Positions 33,287-41,857 of a stretch of 42,795 nucleotides of DNA are shown here, in pieces. A program made the translations under genes and the position numbers. The stretch's first letter is position 1, and each line of letters begins with the position of its first letter. The stretch is from Chitinophagaceae bacterium (GTDB taxonomy: Bacteria > Bacteroidota > Bacteroidia > Chitinophagales > Chitinophagaceae), in assembly GCA_947459295.1 (NCBI GenBank), contig CANHCY010000016.1, positions 1 through 42,795 of the forward strand, given 5' to 3'. The notes beneath the pieces were generated by a model. It was given only the letters and a program-made list of their open reading frames with translations. It was not told where the DNA came from and made no database searches.

Positions 33287-34777
33287 TTATTTGTTACGAA
33301 TGAAAGTTTCAAATGCCTCTAATTGTTTACCCTTTAATACCCTTGGAAACTTGTGTTGTCCCCCTAGTTTTCCTTGCGACTCCATAAAGCCCATCAATAC
33401 GTCTTCTTTTATGACTGTCACAGAAACATTTTGTAAGGCACTTTTTCGCTCGGTGGCATAATCATCATTAATGGTACATAAGTAAGCATCAATGGCAGCT
33501 GCTAATTCTGTTTCGTTGACCACGTCGTTGCAGGCCACATACCATTTGTGAGCAAATAAGTTTCCATGGGGCACACCGGTAACTGTATATTCTGGAATAC
33601 TAATATTAAATGCGCGGCTAACATTTTCAACCGCTTTGTTCATGTTGTCTACACTTAAATGCTCGCCTACTAAACTTAAAAAGTGTTTGGTTCTGCCGGT
33701 AATGATAATTTGTGCATTCTCTTTGTCAATAAACTTTACGGTATCACCAATTAAATAGCGCCATGCACCCGCCGCCGTACTAATTAAAACTGCGTAGTCG
33801 GTGCCTTCTTCTACTTCATCAATAAGCAGCGCAGTGGCATCGTCTTTTATTTCTCCGTCTTCGTCAAAATTATTTTCGTTGAAAGGAACGAATTCTAAAA
33901 ATAGGTGCTGACCCGTTACAAGCCTCATCCCTGCTGCGTTTTGATGATCTTGGTAGGCAATAAAACCCTCGCTTGCTAAATAGGTTTCGATATAGGTAAT
34001 TGGCTTTCCTAATAATTTTTCAAACCCTTTCTTATAAGGTTCAAAACTTACACCGCCATGTCCAAAAAAAGACAAGTTGGGCCAGAGCTCATGAATATTT
34101 TTGAGCTCGTATTTTTTTATAATCATTTCGATACAGAGCTGAATCCAGGCGGGCACACCTACCAAAAAACCAATATCCCATTTAGGGGCTTCAGCAACGA
34201 TCTCTTCTAATTTTTTATTCCAATCTTTTTCTTTAGCTATTTTTTTTCCTGGTTTGTAAAAAGGCTGAAACCAAGAAGGTAATTTTTTAGCAGTGATGCC
34301 GCTTAAATCGCCGGCGTAAAATCCAGTCCCTTTTTGAAGTTCTGTGCTACCGCCAATTGCAAGCCAGCCTTTAGCAATGGACGAATATGGAATATTTTTA
34401 TAGTGCCTCAAACTTATCAACTGCTTCACCATAATGGTTTTGTTCCCTGATAATAACGCACGGGTAACGGGAATGTACTTGCTAGACGCCTCTGATGTTC
34501 CACTACTTAAGGCGTAATATTTGATTTTACCAGGCCAACAAACATCTGACTCCCCCTCAATACATTTATGCCACCACTCTTTGTATATCTTATTGTAATT
34601 AAAAATTGGTACCGCCTTTTGAAAATCTTTTGCTGGCGTTTTGCTTTTTAAAATCGTTTCAAATCCATATGTATTTCCAAATGCCGTGTTTTTTGCACGA
34701 CGCAGTAATTTTTTTAAAACACGGTCCTGTTCTTTTTTTGTGTTTTTTGGGGATAGGGAGAGGTCAAATAGAGCCAT
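33287..34777 (-). CDS. GH3 family acyl-acid amido synthetase-like protein
   Basis: A 496-residue member of the GH3 family, adenylating enzymes that in plants conjugate jasmonate or auxin to amino acids. ATP-binding motif I is SSGTSEASSK at residues 91-100 in KYYALSSGTS. Motif II appears as YLASEGFIAYQ and motif III as WRYLIGDTVKF, followed by ITGRTKHFLSLVGEHLSVDNM. All three motifs are intact, so it is probably active. Bacterial members are uncharacterised in function. It begins a three-gene operon with a LysE exporter. The -7 element TAGCTTTG ends four bases before its ATG. suhB diverges from it. Confidence 0.92.
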   Translation of the reverse strand: MALFDLSLSPKNTKKEQDRVLKKLLRRAKNTAFGNTYGFETILKSKTPAKDFQKAVPIFNYNKIYKEWWHKCIEGESDVCWPGKIKYYALSSGTSEASSKYIPVTRALLSGNKTIMVKQLISLRHYKNIPYSSIAKGWLAIGGSTELQKGTGFYAGDLSGITAKKLPSWFQPFYKPGKKIAKEKDWNKKLEEIVAEAPKWDIGFLVGVPAWIQLCIEMIIKKYELKNIHELWPNLSFFGHGGVSFEPYKKGFEKLLGKPITYIETYLASEGFIAYQDHQNAAGMRLVTGQHLFLEFVPFNENNFDEDGEIKDDATALLIDEVEEGTDYAVLISTAAGAWRYLIGDTVKFIDKENAQIIITGRTKHFLSLVGEHLSVDNMNKAVENVSRAFNISIPEYTVTGVPHGNLFAHKWYVACNDVVNETELAAAIDAYLCTINDDYATERKSALQNVSVTVIKEDVLMGFMESQGKLGGQHKFPRVLKGKQLEAFETFIRNK

Positions 34778-34781
34778 GCCA

Positions 34782-34789
34782 CAAAGCTA
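34782..34789 (-). promoter_or_regulatory. Putative -7 element of the GH3 operon
   Basis: Minus-strand TAGCTTTG matches TAnnTTTG exactly and lies four bases before the GH3 ATG. A TTG is present but only 13 bp upstream of it, short for a -33 element. Confidence 0.5.
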
Positions 34790-34808
34790 AAGCAAAATGA
34801 TACAAAAC

Positions 34809-34839
34809 TTGAATAGTGGCTGCATCTTCGTTACTTTTG
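34809..34839 (+). promoter_or_regulatory. suhB-thiL operon promoter
   Basis: TTG (34809-34811) is separated by 20 bp from TACTTTTG (34832-34839), an exact TAnnTTTG match. Only four bases, CGTT, separate it from the ATG at 34844. It shares a 66-bp region with the divergent GH3 promoter. Confidence 0.7.
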
Positions 34840-34843
34840 CGTT

Positions 34844-35623
34844 ATGTTAACAGAAACACTGATAGCGGCTACAAAAGCAGGTGCTGCCGAGTTGCAGCGG
34901 TTTTTTAATGGGGCATTTGAGATTAGCCACAAAGAAGGCGTTAATAATTTGGTAACAGAAGCAGATCACGCAGCAGAGCGTGCTATAATTGGTGTAATTC
35001 AGGATGCATTTCCAGATCATTTTATTTTAAGTGAAGAAACCGGAGAAATTATTACCACATCGGAATATAAATGGATTATTGATCCTATCGATGGTACTGT
35101 AAACTTTGCAAATGGCATTCCTATTTGTTGTGTAAGTATAGGACTCGAAAAAAATGGCGAGATTATTATGGGTGCGGTATACAACCCCATCATGCATGAA
35201 TTTTATTTTGCTGAAAAAGGAAAGGGAGCTTTTTTAAACGATAAAAAAATTAGCGTCAGTAAAAAAACTAAAGTGATGGAGTCTTGCCTCGTAACGGGCT
35301 TCCCATATACCTATTTAGATACCCCAAACGGACCGTTACAAGTATTTGAAAAATTAATTAGAAAAGGCATACCTGTGCGCAGGCTAGGTAGCGCTGCCAT
35401 TGATTTGTGCTGGGTAGCTGCCGGTAAATTTGATGGTTTTTACGAACATAAATTACAGGCCTGGGATAGCGCAGCGGGATTTTTAATGGTAACGGAAGCT
35501 GGCGGAAAAGTAACGGATTATAAAGGTGAAAACTACTCCGTATACCAACCACATTTATTAGCTACCAATGGATATATCCACAACGAGTTACTAGCAATTA
35601 TTAATGGCGCACCCGTACAATAA
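34844..35623 (+). CDS. suhB: Inositol monophosphatase family protein
   Basis: A 259-residue Mg-dependent phosphatase of the inositol monophosphatase family. The metal-binding residues are visible: E64/E65 in ILSEETGE, the motif DPIDGTVNFANG at about residues 80-91, and WDSAAGFLMVTEAGG near residue 205. The substrate could be inositol phosphate, a related sugar phosphate or a nucleotide (CysQ-like). Motif detail favours the SuhB type. It precedes thiL by 10 bp. Confidence 0.9.
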   Translation: MLTETLIAATKAGAAELQRFFNGAFEISHKEGVNNLVTEADHAAERAIIGVIQDAFPDHFILSEETGEIITTSEYKWIIDPIDGTVNFANGIPICCVSIGLEKNGEIIMGAVYNPIMHEFYFAEKGKGAFLNDKKISVSKKTKVMESCLVTGFPYTYLDTPNGPLQVFEKLIRKGIPVRRLGSAAIDLCWVAAGKFDGFYEHKLQAWDSAAGFLMVTEAGGKVTDYKGENYSVYQPHLLATNGYIHNELLAIINGAPVQ

Positions 35624-35633
35624 ATAATTAAAC

Positions 35634-36671
35634 ATGAGCGAACAAAGAACAGAAATAACAACACTTGGTGAATTTGGATTGATAGAGCACCTGACCAAAA
35701 ATTTTGAAACGCATAATGCGTCTACTGTTTTATCGGTGGGTGATGACGCCGCAGTAATCGATCATTTTGGAAAACAAACGGTGGTTACTACCGATTTATT
35801 ACTAGAGGGTATTCACTTTGATTTGATGTATACGCCATTAAAGCACCTAGGCTACAAAGCTGTGATGGTAAACCTTTCGGACGTTTACGCCATGAATGCG
35901 CAGCCTACGCAAATCACTATTAGCATTGGTATTAGCAACCGCTTTAGTGTAGAAGCCATCACTGAATTTTACGAAGGTGTGCATATTGCTTGTGAAAAAC
36001 ACGGTGTAGATTTAGTGGGTGGTGATACCTCTTCTTCTCAAAAAGGATTTGTTATTTCAGTAACAGCGATTGGTGAAGTGGCACCTGATAAATTTGTAAA
36101 AAGAAGCACTGCAGCAGTTGGCGATTTGATTTGCGTAACCGGTGATTTGGGTGGTGCTTTTTTAGGTTTAACACTAATGGAAAGAGAAAAAAAGATTTAC
36201 CTCGAAAACCCGGGCATACAACCTGATTTAGAAAACGAAAGTTATATTGTAGGAAGGCTTCTAAAACCAGAAGCGCGTAAAGAAATCATATCATTTTTTG
36301 CAGAAAATAATATTATGCCAACTGCCATGATGGATGTTAGCGATGGTATTAGTAGCGATGTCTTACACTTATGTAAGCAAAGCACAGTGGGTTGTAGAAT
36401 TTATGAAGAAAAGCTTCCGATATCTGATGAATCTAGAAAGGCAGCATTTAAGTTTGGACTAGACCCTACGGTTTGTGCACTTAATGGTGGCGAAGATTAT
36501 GAATTATTGTTTACGCTTAAACAAGAAGACCACGATAAAATTACTTTAAACGAAGACATTAGTGTGATTGGTTATGTGGTGGATATTAATGAAGGATCAA
36601 AGTTATTAACCAAGGGTGGCAATACATTTGATATCACAGCACAGGGTTGGACGGCATTTAAAGAAGCCTAA
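35634..36671 (+). CDS. thiL: Thiamine-monophosphate kinase
   Basis: A 345-residue ThiL, which phosphorylates thiamine monophosphate to thiamine diphosphate, the last step of thiamine synthesis. Signature segments are SVGDDAAVIDHFG, TDLLLEGIHFDLMYTPLKHLGYKA with NLSDVYAMNAQP, GGDTSSSQKGFVISV, and MMDVSDGISSDVLHLC. NGGEDYELLFT closes the C-terminal domain. The length is normal. It sits between suhB and an S41 peptidase gene on one strand. No thiamine riboswitch was recognised upstream. Confidence 0.95.
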   Translation: MSEQRTEITTLGEFGLIEHLTKNFETHNASTVLSVGDDAAVIDHFGKQTVVTTDLLLEGIHFDLMYTPLKHLGYKAVMVNLSDVYAMNAQPTQITISIGISNRFSVEAITEFYEGVHIACEKHGVDLVGGDTSSSQKGFVISVTAIGEVAPDKFVKRSTAAVGDLICVTGDLGGAFLGLTLMEREKKIYLENPGIQPDLENESYIVGRLLKPEARKEIISFFAENNIMPTAMMDVSDGISSDVLHLCKQSTVGCRIYEEKLPISDESRKAAFKFGLDPTVCALNGGEDYELLFTLKQEDHDKITLNEDISVIGYVVDINEGSKLLTKGGNTFDITAQGWTAFKEA

Positions 36672-36700
36672 TTTTATTTGAAAAAATGAATTGAAAAAGT

Positions 36701-38188
36701 ATGCGTGGTGGTAATGGTTACAAACTCGTTTTATTTATTTGTTGCCTCATTTTTTTGGCACCTGTAATGGCGCAAAAAAAATTAGTAGCAGCTCCCAAAA
36801 TACCGCCAGCATTACTTATTAAAGATTTGCATACACTCCAAAAAGTGATTGTGCAAAATCATCCAAGCACTTATTGGCATACACCAAAAGACAGTATGGA
36901 CATTTATTTTACAGCTGCACTTGCAGCAGTAAAAGATTCCATGTCGGTGTGGCAATTTAGAACGGTGGTGGCCAGTTATTTAGCAAACATTAAATGTGGT
37001 CATACGTCGGTACTTTTTTCTCCAAAGCTTACAAAATTGTATGCAGCGTACAAATATCCACAGTTTCCACTTCAATTAAAAGTTTGGAAAGACTCGGCAG
37101 TAGTGATTGGCAATTTATATACAAAGGATAGTATTTTAAAAAGAGGAACCATTGTTACGGCGATCAACCAATTACCCATAAAACCATTAGTAGATAGCAT
37201 TTATAGTATTATTAGTACCGATGGAAACAGCATTAATTTTAAAAGCCAAGTCCTCACCAATAATTTTGCTGGCTGGTATAAAGCTAGATTTGGAAATACG
37301 GATAGCCTTTATCAGATTTCATATATTGATAGCGCCGGTTATGCTAAGACAACAAGTATAGCAGCCTATGTGCCCCCAAAACCCAAAAAGGATAGTCTTT
37401 CAAAATCTAGCGTTGTAAGCAGCAAAACAAAAATCCCTAAGTTGGCACCCATTAAAAAGTGGACACTACTCGTTGATAGTACTGCTAATACTGCATTTAT
37501 GTACCTTAGTAGTTTTTCTGGTAAGGGCTTCAGAAGGTTTATACGTCAAAGTTTTAGAACCATACATTCAAGAGGCGTGAAAAATTTAGTGATTGATTTG
37601 CGAAGTAATGGCGGCGGTGAAATTAAAAATTCTACCCTTCTCACAAGGTACATTTCAGATCATTCTTTTAAAATAGCGGACAGTGTGGTTGCAAAAAATA
37701 GAGGTATCCGCAAAATACCAGGCTCATCCTATTTTGACCTTATGGGTTATGCGCTTGCTAAAGTAATGATTTCAAAAAAAGCATCAGATGGTGGATTTCA
37801 TATAAGTAGATATGAAAAACACTACTATACACCCATTACAAAAAATCATTTTGACGGAAGCGTTTATATTTTACAAGGCGGTTTTACTTTTTCGGCGTCT
37901 ACTCTTTTTACTTCACCCCTGATTAAGCAAAAAAACGTAACGATTGTTGGTGAAGAAACGGGTGGTGGCTATTATGGCAATTCTGCCATTCTAATTCCTA
38001 GTATTAAACTACCACATTCAAAACTACTTTTTAGACTTCCATTATACCGCATGGTGATGGATAAGACGAGGCCCAAAGGCGGCGGCGTTATACCTGATGT
38101 ACTTGTAGAACCTAGTTCTTATGCTATTAAACTTGGTATTGACAATAAGTTGGAAGCGGTTAAAAAAATGATTCAGCAAAAAAATTAA
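36701..38188 (+). CDS. S41 family C-terminal processing-like peptidase
   Basis: A 495-residue secreted protease with a signal peptide (about residues 1-25, APVMA before QKK). A PDZ-like element may be present near ILKRGTIVTAINQLPIKPLVDS. The S41 domain follows: VIDLRSNGGGEIKNSTLL, then ILQGGFTFSASTLFTS with nucleophile S398, and IVGEETGGGYYG. The LRSNGGG segment is characteristic of the family. A lysine/serine-rich linker lies between the domains. Such enzymes process or degrade exported proteins. It starts 29 bp after thiL, and its stop codon overlaps the convergent nagA stop by four bases. Confidence 0.88.
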   Translation: MRGGNGYKLVLFICCLIFLAPVMAQKKLVAAPKIPPALLIKDLHTLQKVIVQNHPSTYWHTPKDSMDIYFTAALAAVKDSMSVWQFRTVVASYLANIKCGHTSVLFSPKLTKLYAAYKYPQFPLQLKVWKDSAVVIGNLYTKDSILKRGTIVTAINQLPIKPLVDSIYSIISTDGNSINFKSQVLTNNFAGWYKARFGNTDSLYQISYIDSAGYAKTTSIAAYVPPKPKKDSLSKSSVVSSKTKIPKLAPIKKWTLLVDSTANTAFMYLSSFSGKGFRRFIRQSFRTIHSRGVKNLVIDLRSNGGGEIKNSTLLTRYISDHSFKIADSVVAKNRGIRKIPGSSYFDLMGYALAKVMISKKASDGGFHISRYEKHYYTPITKNHFDGSVYILQGGFTFSASTLFTSPLIKQKNVTIVGEETGGGYYGNSAILIPSIKLPHSKLLFRLPLYRMVMDKTRPKGGGVIPDVLVEPSSYAIKLGIDNKLEAVKKMIQQKN

Positions 38189-39267
38189 GAGGCTACTATT
38201 TTAATTAGCTCCATTTTTTCGTTTAAACAAACAAGTGCAGCAGTTTCACCTAATTTTATACATCCACTCATTTCTTTTTTTTGCATTACGCGTGCCGGAT
38301 ACACGCTACACATTTTAATGGCTTCAGTAAAATCTAGGCCCACATGTTCCACTAAATTTTGAACCGATTTTAACTGCGTAAGCGCAGACCCGCTAAGCGT
38401 TCCACCCGATTCATATTTATCACCAACAAGGGTGTGCTTATAAAAACCACTGCTTGTAGTTGTTACAGCGTCTGTGATACAAAACAGTCTATCACCCATT
38501 ATTTTTTTAGCCGATTTAACTGCATTATAATTTACATGATAACCGTCTACAATAATACTGCTTGTGGCGCGCGGATGATTAAAAAGCGCACCCACCATGC
38601 CTGGCTCTCTATGTAAAAAACCACTCATCGCATTAAATAAATGCGTGGCTACTGTAATACCGTTATCAAAAAATGTTGTAGCTGTTTCATAATTTGCATT
38701 ACTATGTCCCGCCGATATAATTATGCCGTGTGATTGTATCACTTCAATTATGCGCGGATCACAAATTTCTGGCGCAAGTGTAATCATACTTATGTATTCT
38801 TTACCGTATGCCAATATTTCTTCGACTTCGGCGATGGTAGGTGCGTGAATAACATCCTCGTTATGTGCTCCTTTTTTAATCGCATTGATCCAGGGTCCTT
38901 CTAAGTGTAATCCTATACAACCCTTGCCAACGCTGGTTTTGTAAGCCTTAACGGCGTCTATGGCCTTAACAATAACAGCTGTAGATTGTGATGCAACAGT
39001 GGGCTGAAAATAGGCAGTACCTCCTGCTAAACAGTATTCATATATTTTTTGGATACAATCAGCGTCTGGGAATTCAGACAACAATTTTTTGTCCGCACCA
39101 TAAATTTGCAAATCAATAAATGCAGGTACTATATAATGGTAAGCTGTACTAGCATCATACTGCTCTTTAGTAATTGAAATAATTTTTCCATCTTTTATTT
39201 CTACAGTAGCGTCTTGTATCCATTCGCTACCCGTAAATAATGACTTTGCAGCAATCAATGTTGACAT
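38185..39267 (-). CDS. nagA: N-acetylglucosamine-6-phosphate deacetylase
   Basis: A 360-residue NagA that removes acetate from N-acetylglucosamine-6-phosphate in amino-sugar and cell-wall recycling. Diagnostic motifs are HLEGPWINAIKKGAH (residues 121-135), AGHSNANYETATTFF, VATHLFNAMSGFLHREPGMVGALF and CITDAVTTTSSG with the catalytic aspartate. The QxN/QxY-type motif (IDLQIYG) replaces HxH, which is normal for NagA. I chose the ATG at 39267. An in-frame ATG at 39333 would add 22 poorly fitting residues and overlap the nitrilase gene. It is the last gene of a recX-nitrilase-nagA run and shares stop bases with the S41 gene. Confidence 0.93.
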   Translation of the reverse strand: MSTLIAAKSLFTGSEWIQDATVEIKDGKIISITKEQYDASTAYHYIVPAFIDLQIYGADKKLLSEFPDADCIQKIYEYCLAGGTAYFQPTVASQSTAVIVKAIDAVKAYKTSVGKGCIGLHLEGPWINAIKKGAHNEDVIHAPTIAEVEEILAYGKEYISMITLAPEICDPRIIEVIQSHGIIISAGHSNANYETATTFFDNGITVATHLFNAMSGFLHREPGMVGALFNHPRATSSIIVDGYHVNYNAVKSAKKIMGDRLFCITDAVTTTSSGFYKHTLVGDKYESGGTLSGSALTQLKSVQNLVEHVGLDFTEAIKMCSVYPARVMQKKEMSGCIKLGETAALVCLNEKMELIKIVAS

Positions 39268-39295
39268 AAAAAGTATTGATGTAATAAAACGAGCA

Positions 39296-40078
39296 TTAAA
39301 GCTCAATGGAAAAAGAATCGGCGTCTTTTCCAAACGGAAATTTTTCTCTGGCTTCTAGCACCACATTTTTTTCTAATTCCATGTACACGATGTCTTCGTC
39401 CTCTGCTTTATAATAAAGCACTTGTCCCATGGGGTCAACAATCATACTATCGCCACTGTGGTTTATTTGATGCCCATCTTTACCAACCCTGTTTACGCCC
39501 ACTACATAGGTTTGGTTTTCTATGGCACGCGCGCAGAGTAAGGTTTTCCAGGCGTGGTTACGTCTTTCGGGCCAGTTGGCTACATAAATTAAAAGGTCAT
39601 ATTCGTCGGGTGTTTGTTTGCGTGCCCATACTGGAAAACGCAGGTCGTAACAAATTTGCAAACAAATTTTCCATCCGTTTACTTGCGCAATGAGTCTTTT
39701 ATTCCCCGCTGTATATTCTTTGTCTTCGCCAGCAAATGCAAACAAGTGTCTTTTATTATAATAGGCCACTTGTCCAGTAGGTAGTACCCATAACAAGCGG
39801 TTGTAAAATTTATTGTCTTCTTCTATAATAATGCTACCCGTTAAAATTATTTTATGAAGCGCTGCCTGCTCTATCATCCACTCTATGGTAGGGCCTTCCA
39901 TGGTTTCGGCAAACAGTTTTGGTTGCATGCTAAAACCGGTGGTAAACATTTCTGGTAATACTACAATTTGTGTAGCCGCTTCAACAGCTGCTATTTTTTT
40001 TTCGAGCATCTCAAGATTTCGAAACTTGTCTTCCCAAAAAAGATCGGTTTGTATGAGGCTGATGTGTAAATTACCCAT
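39296..40078 (-). CDS. Nitrilase superfamily amidohydrolase (omega-amidase-like)
   Basis: A 260-residue C-N hydrolase with the full catalytic triad: E43 in VLPEMFTTGF, K109 in YYNKRHLFAF and C143 in CLQICYDLRFPVW. The MFTTGFSM and YDLRFPVWARK segments resemble YafV/omega-amidases, which hydrolyse alpha-keto-glutaramate or similar metabolites. Also seen is NHSGDSMIVDPMGQVLY. The gene begins 17 bp after recX and ends 28 bp before nagA. A repair role is unlikely. The order recX-nitrilase is probably just a shared transcript. Confidence 0.92.
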   Translation of the reverse strand: MGNLHISLIQTDLFWEDKFRNLEMLEKKIAAVEAATQIVVLPEMFTTGFSMQPKLFAETMEGPTIEWMIEQAALHKIILTGSIIIEEDNKFYNRLLWVLPTGQVAYYNKRHLFAFAGEDKEYTAGNKRLIAQVNGWKICLQICYDLRFPVWARKQTPDEYDLLIYVANWPERRNHAWKTLLCARAIENQTYVVGVNRVGKDGHQINHSGDSMIVDPMGQVLYYKAEDEDIVYMELEKNVVLEAREKFPFGKDADSFSIEL

Positions 40079-40095
40079 GTTGCAATTTAATAATT

Positions 40096-40575
40096 TTATT
40101 GGAGCCCTGCTTTTATTTTGGCAATCGCTGCTTGAACACGTGGGGACTCAAAGCCACGGCTCACTAGGTACTGCATCACTTTTGCCTGTCTGGCATAGCC
40201 AACTTCTTTACTACACTTCTCCCATTTATCGAGGGCAAGTTTACTTATGGTTTGTTCGTAAGCGTCCTCTTCGATGGTAGCGAGTCCAGCTTTTATATTA
40301 TAAGCGCTTACTCTTTTTTGCTTGAGCTCGTAAGCAATTTTTACGCGCCCCCATTTTTTGGTTCTAAAATGACCACCCGCAAATAAAGTAGCAAAACGGG
40401 TTTCGTTTAAATAGTCATCCTCGATGAGTTTTGAAAGTAGTACTTCAACATCTTTGGTAGATAAGCCATACCCATATAACCGGTCTTTGGTTTCTTGGTG
40501 GCTTCGCTCTTGATAAGCACAGAAATGCTTAATTTTTTGCCAAGCCTGATCCGGAGTGAGGTATTTTTTTATCAT
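40096..40575 (-). CDS. recX: Regulatory protein RecX
   Basis: A 159-residue RecX-like protein that in other bacteria binds RecA and limits its filament growth. Conserved features are the repeated three-helix units, YLTPDQAWQKIKHFCAYQERSHQETKDRLYGYG, LIEDDYLNETRFATLFAGGHFRTKKWGRVKIAYELKQK and the C-terminal KVMQYLVSRGFESPRVQAAI. I start at ATG 40575 rather than an earlier in-frame codon at 40632, as the conserved part begins MIKKYLTPDQAW. A TATATTTA element lies six bases before it. It is divergent from dnaN. Confidence 0.9.
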   Translation of the reverse strand: MIKKYLTPDQAWQKIKHFCAYQERSHQETKDRLYGYGLSTKDVEVLLSKLIEDDYLNETRFATLFAGGHFRTKKWGRVKIAYELKQKRVSAYNIKAGLATIEEDAYEQTISKLALDKWEKCSKEVGYARQAKVMQYLVSRGFESPRVQAAIAKIKAGLQ

Positions 40576-40703
40576 GAGCGATAAATATACAGACTTGCTG
40601 TAATTATGCCATGTTTTAGACCGCAAATCCACAACTGATTCACATAAAAGACCTTGTTGTCTAATAGCCCGATTTAGAGCGCCAAAGTATTGGAATTTTG
40701 GAT

Positions 40704-40711
40704 TAGGTTTG
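40704..40711 (+). promoter_or_regulatory. Putative -7 element of dnaN
   Basis: TAGGTTTG matches TAnnTTTG exactly. The ATG at 40736 follows 24 bp later. It overlaps an in-frame codon at 40709, which argues against that earlier start. No good -33 element was seen. Confidence 0.5.
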
Positions 40712-40735
40712 CAGGGTACCTATAACTCATGTAGC

Positions 40736-41851
40736 ATGAAATTTATTGTTTCTTCTTCTTCGCTTCTAAAACACCTACAACAAATTGGTGGTGTTATTAA
40801 TGCAAACACTGTGTTGCCTATTTTAGAAGACTTTTTATTTGAAATTACCGACAAAAAATTAAGCATAGTAGCAACTGATTTAGAAACAGTGATGCGTGTA
40901 GAAATGGATGTTGAAAGCAAGGCTAATGGTCGTGTTTGTATTCCTGCTAAAATCTTGTTGGATTCATTAAAAAACATTGCAGATCAACCACTCACTTTCA
41001 ATATCGACAAAAACTTTGCTGTAGAAATTACCAGCGATAATGGAAAGTATAAAGTGATGGGTGAAAATCCAGATAATTTTCCAAAAGAACCTTCTGCAGA
41101 TGATACCAGCAGTTTTGATATGACAAGTGGCGCTTTATTAACGGCTATCAATAAAACATTATTTGCTGTTAGTAACGACGATTTACGACCTGCAATGACG
41201 GGTGTATTTTTTGAATTATCTACCAGCGGAGTTCAATTTGTTGCTACCGATGCGCACAGACTAGTGCGTTATAAAAGAACGGATGCAAAAGCACCAAAAA
41301 CAGATTCGTTTATTGTGCCACGCAAGCCACTTAACTTATTAAAAAACGCGTTACCAGATAACGAAGATCCAATTACCATTAGCTATAACAGCAATCATTT
41401 ATTTGTGAACCATGGTTCTACACAAATGATTTGCCGATTAATCGATGCAAGATTCCCAGACTATAAAGTGGTGATTCCTGCAGACAATCCGTACAAGCTA
41501 ATTGTTAACAAACATGATTTCCAAAATGCATTACGTCGCGTAAATGTATTTAGTAATAAGAGCACCAATCAAGTAGCGCTAAACATTACTGGCAGCGAGT
41601 TACAGATGGCTGCGCAAGATGTTGATTTTAGTTTTGAAGGTAATGAGCGCATGAATTGTATGTATGATGGTGAAGATTTACAAATCGCTTTTAATGCAAA
41701 GTTTTTAATTGAAATGTTAAACGCTGCAGACACCGATGATGTAAAAATGGAATTATCTACTTCTACAAAAGCGGGTCTTATCAAACCAACCGAACAGGGT
41801 GCTGGTGAAGATTTACTGATGCTTGTGATGCCGCTTATGTTAAATAATTAA
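40736..41851 (+). CDS. dnaN: DNA polymerase III beta sliding clamp
   Basis: A 371-residue processivity clamp, a ring-forming dimer that holds the replicative polymerase on DNA. Family motifs are MKFIVSSSSLLKHLQQIGGV, NTVLPILEDFLFEI, VATDLETVMRV, PADNPYKLIVNKHDFQNALRRV and the C-terminal LIKPTEQGAGEDLLMLVMPLML. Three clamp domains fit this length. The start at 40736 agrees with the promoter element. dnaN is separate from dnaA here. A fatty acid hydroxylase gene follows after 6 bp. Confidence 0.97.
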   Translation: MKFIVSSSSLLKHLQQIGGVINANTVLPILEDFLFEITDKKLSIVATDLETVMRVEMDVESKANGRVCIPAKILLDSLKNIADQPLTFNIDKNFAVEITSDNGKYKVMGENPDNFPKEPSADDTSSFDMTSGALLTAINKTLFAVSNDDLRPAMTGVFFELSTSGVQFVATDAHRLVRYKRTDAKAPKTDSFIVPRKPLNLLKNALPDNEDPITISYNSNHLFVNHGSTQMICRLIDARFPDYKVVIPADNPYKLIVNKHDFQNALRRVNVFSNKSTNQVALNITGSELQMAAQDVDFSFEGNERMNCMYDGEDLQIAFNAKFLIEMLNAADTDDVKMELSTSTKAGLIKPTEQGAGEDLLMLVMPLMLNN

Positions 41852-41857
41852 TAGCAG

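Noticed and set aside
38185..39267. Apparent loss of HxH in NagA
   Set aside because: NagA family members normally have a QxN/QxY-type motif here, so this is not a defect, unlike in the 4619-5929 protein.
40709..40735. Longer dnaN start
   Set aside because: It overlaps the promoter -7 element, and the clamp starts at MKFIVSSSSLL in the family.
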